Shown here: in pieces, positions 22,154 to 35,437 of the stretch | Numbering within the stretch: position 1 is the stretch's first letter | Layout of the letters: the number at the start of each line of letters is the position of its first letter | Origin: Hippopus hippopus | Taxonomy: Eukaryota; Mollusca; Bivalvia; Cardiida; Cardiidae | Assembly (NCBI GenBank): GCA_946811185.2 | Contig: OX328096.1 | Location: forward strand, 22,633,881-22,697,880 | DNA: 64,000 bases | Reading direction: 5' to 3' | Notes under the pieces: generated by a model | The model's input: only the letters and a program-made list of their open reading frames with translations | What the model was told of the DNA's origin: nothing | Database searches by the model: none | Translations under genes and position numbers: made by a program

Positions 22154-22375
22154 AACTCTATACCAAATGACAAAAGTTTAGAATGGTCCAAAATTGAAAG
22201 TATTTTCTGACGACATTTAAAATGCAGCAGAAACGATGGTAATTGTCTGTGAAAGTGTAGAAAACCTTGTGGGAAAAGAAGAAAATGCTGGTTACCAGCA
22301 TTTTCTTCTTTTCCCACAAGGTTTTCAAAAGGCTATTTCGCCAGGGTCATTAAAACTCGGGACTGTGTTGTAAAG
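22154..22375 (+). mobile_element. MITE-2 copy with perfect core
   Basis: The core CCTTGTGGGAAAAGAAGAAA to its complement CACAAGG (about 22264-22322) is perfect over more than 25 bp per arm; GGGTCATTAAAACTCGGGAC follows. Confidence 0.75.
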
Positions 22376-22867
22376 AATTAAAACGAGGTAAAACCGACCA
22401 TCAAATCAGATATTGCTATTTTGATACTTGTTTATATTCTGGAATAATTTCTCCTGAATCAACCACAAGATTTTGTGGCCCTATAGGGATTTCTATAGAT
22501 TTATAGCATTTGTCATTTTTAAGTAGACTCCAAGTTTTCTGACGCTAATAATGGACATCAACACGCCAAAGATACTTGGACGAAATATTTGCATTTGAAG
22601 AATGGTTGAGTATTTTTTCCCTCTGTATGTCAACCTTTAACGACCATTTTCATCATAGACAATTGTGAATTTTAAGTTACATTTTATTTCCTTGCAATTT
22701 TACGTTCAACAATTAATGTTTTTTGCTATTGCTTATGCTGACGACATTTTGGAGACATTTTCAGTTTGCATTTCTCTGTGTAAGCCTTTGGGAAATTGCT
22801 TATAACAACCATGCTGTAAGTAGCACAGAGTCCAGTTAGCCGTGACTTCTTTATGAAAGAAGTACAG

Positions 22868-23072
22868 TTTAAACATATTTATTTTACATAGATTAAGAAA
22901 CAAGTTCTTACAACTTATACAAATCTCTCTCGATTCTGGGAACTACACCAGTACTCGCGCCGAATGAGTGGGCCAATGAAAAATCCCAAAGTTGACATCC
23001 GCTCCCGGATATCGAGCTCGGGACCTTATGGTTACAAGGCCGACGCTCTACCTCACAACCATGGACACCACA
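22868..23072 (-). mobile_element. SINE-2 copy
   Basis: Starts TTTAAACATATTTATTTTAC and ends ACAACCATGGACACCAC; body ACACCAGTACTCGCGCCGAA. An open frame over its head is fortuitous. Confidence 0.85.
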
Positions 23073-23671
23073 AAGAAGTTAAAATTATAGAAGTAGATGT
23101 GCCAACACATCGGTTTGAAGTTAGCGTGCTCAAGGTAATTACTTTCGACCAACGACTGGATTCAAATAAATTAACTTTATTTATTGTTATTGCACTGAAG
23201 AAATTTATACCACAAGGAAAAAGTCTACCGTTTTTGTAAGACAGGCTAAGGATCATTGATTCATTACATTCAGATCATTAATGCATCACGAACATTTTTA
23301 AGCCTTTTTTTCCTCCGACATTGATTTCAGGTTCTAAATAGATGGCTAACTGCAACTTTAAACAAAAATCTAAAAATCCGTAATTGTCGAAAAAACATGA
23401 AATGACAGGCACTTATTCCGAGAAAAATTTTGCAAGTGATTGAAGTGTAAACTATGTTGTAAAAACAGCGAAGTACTTTCAGTGTTAGTAATTGCAAAAT
23501 TGGTTTCGAAAGTTTCGCTATTCTATCTATTGGTTTTGAAAAAAGAAAATACATTCAGTACATTCACCACTGAAATAATGCTTCTGCTAGTTTAAAAAAA
23601 AAAAACACTCTTATTCAAACAACAAGAAAAAAAAATGTTTTTATACAATTTTGCAGGAGTGCAGATAAAAC

Positions 23672-23731
23672 TGCATGAAGATCGTCATATTCACCAGGAG
23701 TTCTCCTGGTGAATATGGCGATCTTCATGCA
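23672..23731. repeat. 60-bp loopless palindrome
   Basis: TGCATGAAGATCGTCATATT then CACCAGGAGT meets its complement with one mismatch apart from the centre. It may be the core of an otherwise decayed MITE. Confidence 0.8.
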
Positions 23732-23774
23732 ATTTCAAGACTTTGTTTACACTTAAACAAAAAATTTATCCTCT

Positions 23775-23927
23775 TCCAAATTAACAGCATTTGCTGACGA
23801 CGACTCAGATATGGCTAAAATGCAGAAAACTTGCTAATTGCGAGTATTTTCTCCTTTCCCCACTATGTTTTCAAAAACCTCATTCCCAGGGTGGTCAAAA
23901 CTAGATATTGTTTGGAAATGGGTCAAT
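23775..23927 (+). mobile_element. Truncated MITE-2 copy
   Basis: AACAGCATTTGCTGACGACG and TATTTTCTCCTTTCCCCACT; the left core arm is deleted. Confidence 0.6.
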
Positions 23928-24712
23928 ATCACGGCAAGCACAGCCATTTTCTGTAGACATCGGTTTGTCGTCTACGAGAAAAAAGTTCGACAAGAATCAC
24001 CCTGAATCATTTTTTTTTTTTGCATACTCATATAAAGTACTTAATTACTTGCACTGAGTTTATAACACAGACTCGGTTAAAAGAAAACGACACAATGTAT
24101 ATTTTACTCATAAATCACTTTCTAAATGCTTCTTTCCTTTAACATTTAACCAATCCCATCCAAGGGGCAGATAAGGCGAAATTTCAGCGAATACTTCAGA
24201 TTAATTAGACTGAAATTTCTCGGAGGCACACGACAAAGGTCTGTACCGCAACAGTCTCAATGGGGAGTCGAATGAGATGGAGCTGAAAGAGCCTTCGCGG
24301 CATATATCTGAAAAATATTCTCCGCAATTCTGTCTTTTTCATCTATAATATGTATATTTTTTGTGTATCTGCATTATCAAATGCGTCTGAAACTAAGAAT
24401 TAAAAAACGCAGATAATTGAAAACTCGGATACAAAGAAGTACCTTACAGAAGTTATTGTTATGAAGTGTACGAGTAAACTGTTCATCCCGAACAATCCTA
24501 TCCGTTTGTCTAAATATTTGTCAGCGTTAGCTTTTCCACGATTCAATGGATGAATAAATAGAATAATAAGCAGATACTCACGACATTATTATTGCAGTCC
24601 AATACAAATGTGACATTTAAATATTCAACCATGCAAGTTTGGCTGCTGGCTGCATAACATTGCAACTCGTTACATAAGTTACGTTATTGTAAGTAACGAA
24701 CTCCGGTACCAT

Positions 24713-24860
24713 TTAATTAACTCTTTCCTTAGCATAGACGACACAAGAAGCTTTTGTGGACAGTGTCTGATCTCTGATTTACACTGTCCACTATTTTATT
24801 CTGAATTATGACAGAACTTTTTGCTTCGCCTTGCAGCGTAACTGTATCTGTAAACGTTGA
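24713..24860. mobile_element. MITE-3 remnant
   Basis: TTAATTAACTCTTTCCTTAG, then GGACAGTGTCTGATCTCTGA and TTACACTGTCCAC; inner hairpin shortened. Confidence 0.5.
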
Positions 24861-25130
24861 AAAGTGTAAGTGGTTTCATTAGAAGTGAAAGAATGAACGA
24901 TAAATCACTGGCATTTTTGTGCCAAGTTTTTAAACGTGGACAGCGCTGTTGACCCCGGTACAAAGTTTAAAAAAAAAGTCCAAAAGTATTCTCTACTTAA
25001 TATTGAAACTTCGTTATCTATCGGGGAATCAAGGGTCGTACTTTAAAGACTGATGGTGAAGTGAGCAGCGACCAACACTGCTTTTAGCAACTCTTAAAAC
25101 ATTAGAAATAAAATGAAGCTCGATACATTT

Positions 25131-25378
25131 GAGTTATGCTTTATGAAAAGGAGGCTTAACGCATGTGCAAGAAGTATCGACTCGGGTCAGCCCCTGCGGA
25201 CCTGGGTCGATACCATTAGCTATTGTTCAATTTTCTGAACGTCAAAGGACTAGTGTACCTCATGATTCAGTCAGTTGCTATACAAAACGGATTTTATGGA
25301 TCCAAAATTATATGATGACTTGCTTGGTATCATGCCTCACGGAGATGCATTAAGTCCCCATTGCCCAGAGCACGGCTC
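25131..25378 (-). mobile_element. MITE-1 copy
   Basis: Reverse orientation: core palindrome (GGGTCAGCCCCTGCGGACCT) near the left, AATTATATGATGACTTGCTT near the right, end CAGAGCACGGCTC. Confidence 0.75.
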
Positions 25379-25799
25379 ATTATATTTGAATGACATGTTC
25401 GACCGTTGTTAAATCGTTGTGAGGATAATGCAACAAAACAACTGGAAAATTGTTCATGTTGTATGTAAGAGAAATTATTAGCAATTTCTGCAGTTAATTC
25501 CTTTCTTTGGTAGCTCATCTGCATCTCCATAGTATGAGACGAAGATCTATGATTCGATTCCTTATTGATGTCTTTTATTATTTTTTTCTCTTTTGATGCC
25601 TATCATTTGTGATGCACTTAGCTTCTCTTTAAAGAAAATATTGCTTGTACTCAATCAAAGAAAAAACAACATTATCACAAATTTTAATAGCCTTTAATGA
25701 TAAAGTTAAATTTTTCGCTTTATTTTGAAGCAGCAAACCTTAGAGTTTACCAACGATGACCAAAAGTACTTATATTGATTCCCTGAATGTTTTTATGTC

Positions 25800-25990
25800 C
25801 AGAGCTCCAGACGCAGGGAGTGTTTTTAGTTCAAAATTGAAAATATTAATTATTCTCCTCTAAACCCTATGTTGTGGGTACTCATTAGAATCGTCTCATC
25901 GAGACGGTTCCAATGAGTACCCACAACATAGGGTTTAGAAGAGAAATAATGGATTTAGAATACTATCACTCCCTCTTATCTGTATGACAA
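25800..25990. mobile_element. MITE-4 copy
   Basis: CAGAGCTCCAGACGCAGGGA at the left; inner palindrome ACCCTATGTTGTGGGTACTC with a perfect complement; the right terminal GGAGCTCTG is lost or mutated. Confidence 0.8.
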
Positions 25991-26457
25991 TAAAAAAAAC
26001 TTGAGAATTATCATAAAATGTATGGTTTACAACAGAGATGATGTCATGTGTGTGATATTTACTTTCTTAATTCAGATGTGTTGTAATAATGAAACAAACA
26101 TTATTTTCAACTAGAGATGTAATACGTACATAAGGAGCATGGCAGGATAGCAAATTATTAGATAACTCTGTTACATAAAGATTTGATGCACAAAACTTAA
26201 AAAAAAAGGCTACTCCGTACTGATGAAAAAAGTTTGTTTTAGCGATTTGTCAATAAAGTGACGAATCATTCTTCTTTAAATTAATTTAACACGGCAAATA
26301 TTACTACTTTATATGAAGAAAAAGGATGAAACTGTGTAAATAATCATTAAACTGTATTGAACACATAATTTCTATACCCTTTACATTTACATTTTTGGCG
26401 ACCAATATACAACTGCCGTACTATTTGAAGGTTTGTAAGATTTTAAAACCGATTCTT

Positions 26458-26682
26458 GACTCTTTACCAAACGAAAAAATTTAGACTTACTAAAATTGAA
26501 AACATTTGCAGATGGCAACTTAATGTGGCTAAAATGAAGCTTCTTGTTTTTTGAAAAATTTGAAAACACTATGGAAAAAGGAGGAAATTCAGGCTACCAG
26601 CATTTTCTTCTTTTCCCTTAGTGTTTTCAAATGGTTTCTTTCCCAGGGTCGTGAAAAGCATGGGATTGTTTGGTAAAGAGTT
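26458..26682 (+). mobile_element. MITE-2 copy
   Basis: ACTCTTTACCAAACGAAAAA to GGATTGTTTGGTAAAGAGTT: terminal inverted repeats well kept, core moderately decayed. Confidence 0.8.
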
Positions 26683-29600
26683 CATCATCTTATTGTAGTT
26701 TCTGTACGAGCAAAAATAAAGGACCTATTTTCTTAGTTTTGACGGAAAGAAAATCATTTATTTCTATTTCCAGCAAATGGTAACAATGTCGTAGTTTCTT
26801 AAGTTTTGCTGGAAAAATACAAAATGTAAATAATATGTGCCTTTTATAAGGTGGGTTTTAAGACATTTTATGTAAAAAATAGGTTAATAGTCATGCTGAA
26901 TCAAACCGGAATCTCCTTAGTGAACGCATGTTTTGTTTATATATAAGAGAATATATTAAGGAGTACATGAACATCTACATGTGTATTTGTGAACAACTTA
27001 ATTTTTATGTGACAACTATCATTCGTAAAATACCATTTAAGTCAGGCAACCTCTAATGAATAAATATTATACACTGGCGTTGTATTTTTACCCCTAAATC
27101 TATTTAACTAAAGCATCTAAAGTTAAAATAGTAGCAGAGTTCCAGCTGAAGTCTCCGCTGGCATCAAAGAAATGTATATAATAGTCGCTACGTTTGAGTC
27201 TCGATTTATTTTCTTTAGAAAGAATTGATAAATGAATCGATTTAGTAAGGAGTAATACGAACTTTCCAATAGCAAGGAGCTGGAACGAAAGTATTCATCA
27301 GCAAATGGAATCCTGGCAGAGAAAGCATCGGCGTCAAAATTCAAATATCTCAGTTGCCCTTATGTCTGCCATATACGGTTGGCATTGGAAAAGCGGTGAA
27401 AAGTGTAGGGCCTCTGACCTTAAACCTTTTCTTTTCGTGTTTTGAGACATGGAAAATCTTCAGGCTTTTATTGTATTCGACTAGAAGCAAGGCCTATGTA
27501 TTAATAAATCGACATTGTCTTTTCATATTTTTTTTCAGCAACGATTTTGTTTGAGAAATTCAATTCAATTGATTGCTCCTTTTCTGAGAAAGGTAGTAGC
27601 ATCCTCAACAAAATTATGCGACACCTTTCTCAACTAAAAAATAACATGGTCGACTGCAACACGTAATGTCCTGAAATTGATACATTTGTATACTGAAAAA
27701 AAAAATGGTCGGCACTTGAAAACGTTATGTTTTGAAAATGTATTGTTAACATTGAAAAAAAAAATGGAACAGTATCAGATCGCATTTAATGAATCTGCAG
27801 AAAAAAAAATTGAAAACGCATATTATTTTAATAAGTTATCCCTCATAACCTTATACAATCTTTGAAAACAAATACACATCTTTGGAGTCCATCACTGGAA
27901 TGCCAAAAAGTTGAATCTACATGTATATATTTTGCAACATTACAAACTAAAAGATGCCATTTGAGGAAACGTCACTTTATTTGCAAAACACAAAAGGAGG
28001 TGCGACAACCTCCTCCGATTAGAATGGGCGTTTGTAGCCGCTATTTGCAATATTTTCAGCCTAGAATGTGATCTCTGAACGGCAGGAAGAGGTTCAAATT
28101 TGCTCATGAAATTAGTCGATATACGGTTGAATTAACGTCATTATGAAAACGTCATAACTAAATTGCTTCAAGTCTTACATTGTACGCCCTCAGTTTACTT
28201 CTCTTACATGCTTCATATAAGGAAATCACCTTACGAACGGAAGCACTTCAGGAAAGGAAACATGTCAACATTTTGTTTATTGATATAGAAGCATTTTTCA
28301 TATTGTGTGACCTTGTCAAAAAGAGTACTCCATACCAAATGAAGATTTTTTATGTGAAGCATGACCACAAGTTCTATATTTGTAAACGTTTACAATAAAA
28401 GCCAAAAAAACGTATGTAATCTACAGTTATACACGCTGAATACTGGAAATCCTGTCCAAGCGTTTGTTCATATCTAAACTGTCAAATATTCGTCTTACTT
28501 TTGACAAATTTGATCTGAATAATTTCAAGAGCCTTTATTTGAAACGTTGAAACGTTTTTTTTTTTTTTTCTTTCAAGAAATGAAGGTGACTCGTATGATT
28601 AATTTCTTTTTTCAAAAATTCTAATAATGTAAACAACGATCATCAAACAAATGTTACTATGATCAGATTCTAATAGGAAATTAAACATCCCTACCAGTTT
28701 AATAAAATGTAGGTGCATGTAAGCAAAAATCCTAAGCTATATTGGGGTTCTATTATACAGATTTTTTAGTATTACTGAAGTACATTTTATGACAAAAATA
28801 TTATTTGCCATTTTCCTGGTGAAAAAAAAAATTTTTTTTTTTTTCGTGTTAGTAACACAAGCTCTCTTAGTCCATGACCAATAAAGCTGAACATTTTCAG
28901 AAAGCATTACAAATTAAATATCATTTTCCACACTTTCATTTATTTATTTTCCTAGACATGATCCCTTTTAGCGGCCTCTCCATACATACAATTGTAATTA
29001 ATTATCTAGTATTATTTATTCATAAGACGGTGACGTGTACACACATCAGCATTCTTTATCATAAATCATTTTAGCTGAAAGTTGATTTACAATGTACATG
29101 TCTTCCATGATCAGAAACAGCTGTTCACACAGAATAAATAGAAGCTTTCTTTACCCAATGGTAGTATTCTTTGCATGAACGTTATATTTATTAAAAAAAA
29201 CCAACCCCCTGATGCTTTGTAGAAAAGGAGATCACTCTCTTGAAGAGAAGATTTCAATAAATGCATAGAAACAAAATTCATAATGAATATTTTCAGCTCT
29301 ATTGGTCATGTACCAAAAGAGCTTGTGTTGCATAGTGGTTTCCGTCCGTCCGAACGAGTAACTTTTTGTTAACAAGACTAAGTGTTGAAAAAGGAAGCGT
29401 TTGAAGCAGTAAAAACCGTTCATGAAATGTAAAGTGCATGTCTTCTTCACTCGACCAAGTTTTTTTTTTTCAATCAGTTTTCGTGAAATGTGTACGGTTC
29501 ATTATATCATCGAAGTCGCTCATCATTCATATCGAAACATAACAATAATCAATAATCAGTCATGGGGAAGAAGGGGCTGTTCCACATTTTAAATTTTTCA

Positions 29601-31989
29601 TCATGGAGGCACAGAGTGAATTTAAGTATCTGAATGCACGAGTTCAATTCGGGAAATCAAGGCAAGATTTCTTTCGTACCTTGTTTTATTGCTTTAAGCT
29701 AAGCACCTATAAATATATCATGGATTAGTACTATGGTAGTCCTTCTATCTGTCAACATTTTTGCATAGTCTAAATTTCTTGGATCTGTTTTACATGTTAC
29801 TCTATGGCACGACCTCAACATATTGGTTCAGGATCAGTAGCGCGCTTCGGGCCTTCTTGTGCCTCTTCTTTATCTGATGTATCAAACTGGGCAATGTTTT
29901 GTTGCAGATGGAACCAGCTTTGCAAATGATTAACAATTAGATGGCTCTGACCTAGTTGAACTATATATGCATGATTGATTGGTAAAATTGAGAAAGGCGC
30001 AAGCACTTCGTTGGCAATACATATTGCGGTTTGTTTTCAGAGCACAGCAAGACTAGGAAAACGTAGATTTTCGGGGGCTAAAACTGAACACTTGTTGTTT
30101 TTTGTTAAACTTTGATCGGAGATCAGAATACATAGAGTGAATGAGAATAGGGTGGCCTGTGTTAAACTAGTATTTTGGATATGAAATGTCGCAAATTGGT
30201 GATTTGATGTAAACTGGTGATTTGATAACAAGATTTAGGTTATGGTCATACAAGTTTGGCTGCCTGACTCAGTTTACTCGTACTCGTTTACTTTGACACG
30301 ATTTCAGGATGTGCAGGCAGGATTTGCTGGATTTTTTTTGTACATTTATACAGGTGCGTTTGCATTTGGTACTCAAAATTTCTAACTGATTTTAATCAAT
30401 TTCTTAATTTATTCCCATTTTCTTAGATAGGTTCAAGTTCTATATGCAAAGCGGATTAAGATTTACAGTCTGTAGGCAGTAACAAAACAACGATTCGTCG
30501 CACGCTTAGAACTGCTTAGTTTACTGGAACATAAAAAGAGATTCTGTAGTGGTTTACTTATAACAAGTTTAAAGTCAGGATATCAGTTGATTTAAACAGT
30601 GGAGACTTTATGGAAAATGTTTTTTTCAAACTTTGAATTACTAATCTAAAATAGCCAAGATAAAAAGCAACCGTGGAAGAAGTAACTTTAATACAAATGA
30701 GGAGGTGCAATGATTGCTGTCAAATGCATTCAATAAAGAGAACTAAAATTATTTAAAAAGAAAATTGCTATTGTGATAACATACAGACTATATCTTGCAG
30801 AATTCAATTGTTTATCTTCGACTGCCTTTCATTCCGTTAGTTAAAGAATGCATTTTAGCTAATTCGGTGCACTTGTCTAGAGAGAATACAGCAAAATTCT
30901 GTATCATATTTGTGTTAATATTTAAGCATACATAGACGTAGACATATTTTACAATACATCATTATAGAGAAATTAGCGGGTGCAGTATTCAATATAATTA
31001 CGTGTTATATTCAATCATTTTTTCTTCAGAGCCAGCATGCCCATTAAAAAAAAAGAAGAAAACACGGAAATAAGTGAGCCGACTCCATTTAAAAAAAAAA
31101 GACTGCGCAGTATTGTTTAAATTGTGATGAAACATGCCAGTAACCATCCCTTTTTAATCATTTATCATAAACGATCGGTTGCTATAATAGCATTCCAGCA
31201 TTATTAATTTTGATTTTTATCTCCATAGAGGAAACCAAATTTTTGATGCTTAATAAAGGCAACAGGTCAAGATGAAGCACGAGTTTGAAACGGGTTGCAA
31301 ATAAACTATCTAAAGGCGAAAAATCAGAATTTATGGCGATTTGTAAACTCGGTAAGTTAGAAGACTGGTTAGGGAAATTCGCGGGTATCCCTTTGTTCTT
31401 AATCATAACTTAAGGTGACGCGAGACCGTTTCAAACGAATCATTATAACGATAATGTGCATCTAAAAAAGGGGAATTTCAATATTATCAAACTTATATGC
31501 TCCTCATTATTTTGGAAGCTGTTTTGAAAGAATAGAAGTGTGTAAGTGTCACTGAGACGATTTCCACCCAATAAACCTGAACATGTAAAATTTAAACACT
31601 TTTGACGGGATTTACTTTTAGAAACTTCAAAGCTTCACAGCAACCATATGATGATTTTATGAAGAAAGATATTCTTGGACGCTCAGACAGTATGAAATAC
31701 ACTTGTGACATAAGCTGGCATAACTTTTGCTAAGGAATGTGTAGCACGGTATTTTTTTCTTTTGCTATCTCTATATTACGTTTTGCCAACGTGTTGCAGC
31801 GTAAAAAAAAAGAGGTAAGTTGAATATCGTCAAATTCATTAACACAAAAAGCAATAGATTATTTCTTAGACATGTTTAAACAAATGTCTTTGCCAGTCTA
31901 TCATTTCACAATTGAAATCAATAGGATAAACCTTAGTTTACAACATAACAATCAGTTTAAGTTAATCAAAATATGCACCATTGCCTCAA
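26683..31989. other. 5.3 kb with no recognised repeat or exon
   Basis: The longest stretch free of the repeat families above. Frames are all under 75 codons. This is where intronic enhancers or unseen small exons could be sought by cross-species comparison. Confidence 0.5.
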
Positions 31990-32385
31990 GGGTCTTCTTA
32001 GTAAAGGCGTTGGATTTTTTTGTACCCAGGGTCGATGCCTGTCCTGGCGTTGGTCTCGTGACAGCGTTTTCGTGGGAGGTGAAATCCAAGTTCAGGGATG
32101 GCGAAGAAATGATTAAACGAAAATGCTATATGGGTAGTAGAATAAACACAGTTCAAAAACAACTCAGAAAATTAGAGCCAGATACGCGGTTGCGGCGAAC
32201 TTTCTTTCCGGCGATTTTTCGTCTCTCACCTCCGATGCATGTGAGAAAAGTAGTCAGTGGCTTTGGATAGAAAGTTGTGTCAGTACTGTTGTGAGAAATC
32301 CAGGAAACACATGGGTGCGTCACTGACCGCCATGATATGATCTAAGCTGTTAAAATGGCGTTAAACTCCAATACAAACCAAACCA
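31990..32385 (+). mobile_element. Diverged SINE-1-like copy
   Basis: Weak head (CTTCTTAGTAAAGGCGTTGG, then CCCAGGGTCGATGCCTG) and a clear tail GACCGCCATGATATGATCTA, AATGGCGTTAAACTCCAATA. The body between does not match well. It overlaps an unsupported 132-codon frame. Confidence 0.5.
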
Positions 32386-33036
32386 CAGAGCCTGATGCCG
32401 AGTACAAACATAACGACTCAATGGGTAAATATAACACTTTTAACCTCAGTGTCATAGCTTTTTTTAGAACTGATATATAGAGCCATTCTTGGGAAGAGGG
32501 GGCTTTTTCCCCTTTATGACATGTTTAGCATTGTTGAATGATCTCGGCGAATTTAAGAGCAAAAGAAATACTGTTGTCACATTTTTTCAATTTCGGAATG
32601 GATTATTCCTTTTTTTTTAACAGCTTATTTTTAATGGGATTTTTATATTATTTTCAATAATAATGACGTCCAATGAATATTGGCATTCGGTACTAGAACA
32701 AGGACAGCATAATGCTACGTTGGCAGTTTCTTATAATAAGTTATTTTACGTCGACGATTTCAGCAATGTTGAGGTGAGCGTGACTTAGAAGCCTTTTGGA
32801 TAACCCAGGCAGTTCTGTCATCTGTACTTTAAATCAAGAAAACCCTCGTGAATCACTGATTAAACAAAGCCTAAATTGCATTACACACCTTAACCTCCAT
32901 ACAAAGTATGTATACGCAAAATATTTTTCATAATTAATACATGGTCTTATCTTTTTTTTTCCATCTGAAATTATTTTTTCCAAATATGTTAATGAAGTTA
33001 TTACTGCCATATTCCCGATCATAAATTCGGTTAGTA

Positions 33037-33243
33037 GTGTCCGTGGTTGTGAGGTAGAGCGTCGGCCTCGTTACTATAAGGTCCTGAGTTCGATACCCGG
33101 GAGCGGGTGTCAACTTTGGAACCTTTCATTGGCCCACACATTCGGCGTGAGTACTGGTGTAGTTCCTAGGAAGCAGAATCGAGAGAGATTAGTATAAAAT
33201 GTAAGAACTTGTTCCTCAATCGATGGAAAAAAATATGTTTAAA
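33037..33243 (+). mobile_element. SINE-2 (tRNA-derived), reference copy
   Basis: Head GTGTCCGTGGTTGTGAGGTA then GAGCGTCGGCC (A box region) and CTGAGTTCGATACCCGGGAG (B box), body TTCATTGGCCCACACATTCG, GAGTACTGGTGTAGTTCC, tail GAGAGAGATTAGTATAAAAT to AAATATGTTTAAA. About 207 bp. Confidence 0.85.
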
Positions 33244-35026
33244 TTCGGTTACCTTTATTTTCCAAGAAAGCGACAAAAATAACATTTTAGTATTCCTCTG
33301 ATGTTTCAATTAGCACATAATATGTATCTGAAAAAAAAAAAATATATATATATATTCTACTTAAATGTGTGTATTTATATCATAGATAAAATACTTCGGA
33401 ATTTCTTACTCAGACTGTGAAATGGTGCGATCATTCACTACAAATTTATGTTGTGTATAGCATAATAGCATTTTTCTTAATAATTTTACAATTGAAACGA
33501 TTTTAGAACAAGTTAATATTAACGGCAAGTGATGATAAAAATGATTGAAACAATTTGGTGGATATTAATGCCGGCGAGTGTTTATTTTACAACGTATATC
33601 ATGCCAAAAGTGTCAAAAAAGCTCTGTGTGAGAATCAAAAACAAAGCATAGTTGGGTTTTCGAAAAGAGGAAAGTTGGCTACATACTATAGATCTGAAAA
33701 ACAGGTTTGAATAGATTTTTTAAAAAATCTTTTCTGTAGAAACGACGGATGTGTTGATTTAGATTCTGCTTGATACTTACAAAAATGTGATTTCAAAATG
33801 ATAATCATTTTTAGGAGAAATATCAATATCTCAATTTTATTTTATTCCACTTGGTTTCATTGCATCAACATGCTCTACTTCAGGAATTTAACTACAAAAT
33901 ACTGGACCGACAAAAAAAAAAAAAACTCACTTGTAACTCGCTTTCTGCTATTAAATTTGAAAACATTTTCCCTGATTTTTTTCCTGACGCAATATGCAAA
34001 TTACGAGGTACATAATAGTAGGAAATCTTTAAATGTTTGGTGGGATATGGTGTACAATATTATCTCTTACAGGTTTATGCAAGTTGTTTATTAGATAAGA
34101 GAAAATTCACTTAGAAAAAAAAAAGTAGATCTACTCTTGTTATATAAATGTATTTATTTTAAAGCTAAAGAGTATTCAGTTTTATCGGTGTTTGGAATTA
34201 CATGAGCATAAGTAAGTTTTTCAATATTCTTTAACGAAAGATTTCCTGTAAATGTATAAATGTATGTCGAGAGAGAGAGAGCGAGATGGGGGATAATTAT
34301 AAATAACACACAAAAATGAAACGATTCAAAGAAATAAAAGGAAAAAAACCGCACGAATTACATGAATCCAAGATGAATCCATTATGTGTTGGTCATACAT
34401 ACATTATGCGGTACTGCAAGCTTCGTAAAAGAAAATAAGAAAATGCCATACCGTAATAAGAACCTGTTAATTCCACACAATAATGAGTAATCTGATAAAA
34501 TTAAATTCGTTAGACTCTTAATAAAGAAAAGGAATAGGCTGAATCACAAACAAAAATTCATATATACTTTTCATAACAAGTCCTCAGTAACGAAGACGAA
34601 AACAATGCAAAGTCCGTTCACATTAACGAAGCACTTATGTTGTATTTTTTTACTTAATAAGAAGAGTTTTTCCGTGTGCGATGCTATAAGAATGAAATTT
34701 CAGTAATTTCTTCCCTTAAAAACTCGTCAGTAGTCAAAGAAACTCTCTCCTGTCATAAACCTCAATTTAAGCTAACACAACTTGTTTCAGCAGAAGAAAG
34801 TATGAATGGTGATGAGTAAACTATAAACACTAAACACGTCAATTTTATTAAAAAGCTGAATAATATTGAAGTTGTAATGTAAATTGATTTTTATAGACTC
34901 AGTTATGTACCTACAGAAATATTTTCAGTCTAAAAATTAAGAATTATAAATTTGATGCTAAGGAGGGGATAATTCTATCAGTAATGTTTGACACGTGTAT
35001 GAAATTAGTTTTCAGTCTACGTATAT
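33244..35026. other. No recognised feature
   Basis: AT-rich, with a short GA run near 34270 and homopolymers only. Confidence 0.55.
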
Positions 35027-35437
35027 GCGGCTCTCTGGGAAAATGGCGTTTCATACATCTCCGAAATGCATTATACCAAGCAATTCGTCGCATAATCTGG
35101 ACCTGGGCCCGTATTCACCAACCATTCTTAAGAACGTTCTTGGTCTCAGTCTCCAGAATTTTCTAAATTTGAAAATAACACAACTTCTGATTGGCTAAAC
35201 CAGAAGTTGTGTTACTTTCAAATTTAGAAAATCCTGAAGAATAAGACTAAGAATATTCTTAAGAATGGTTGGTGAATACGGGCCCTGTTTTACCGAATGA
35301 ATCATAGAACTGCCCTTTGAAATACAAAAAAATATCAACAGCAATAAGTTCGACTAGTGTCAGCCTGCGCGGACTGCACAGGCTGACACAGGTCGAACCT
35401 TTCAGCAAATGCACCACAGTTTCCCAGAGCATGACTC
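35027..35437 (+). mobile_element. MITE-1 copy interrupted by MITE-5
   Basis: Left part 35027-35104 (CTCTGGGAAAATGG, AAATGCATTATACCAAGCAA) and right part 35286-35437 (core GTGTCAGCCTGCGCGGACTG, end CAGAGCATGACTC) are separated by a complete MITE-5, so MITE-5 inserted later. Confidence 0.8.
35105..35285. mobile_element. MITE-5, full-length reference copy nested in MITE-1
   Basis: 181-bp nearly perfect foldback: GGGCCCGTATTCACCAACCA at the left end and its complement at the right, meeting at GATTGGCTAAACCAG. The high arm identity suggests a young insertion. Confidence 0.85.

Noticed and set aside
31872..32270. 132-codon open frame on the plus strand
   Set aside because: Its second half overlaps a SINE-1-like sequence and it resembles no protein I know.
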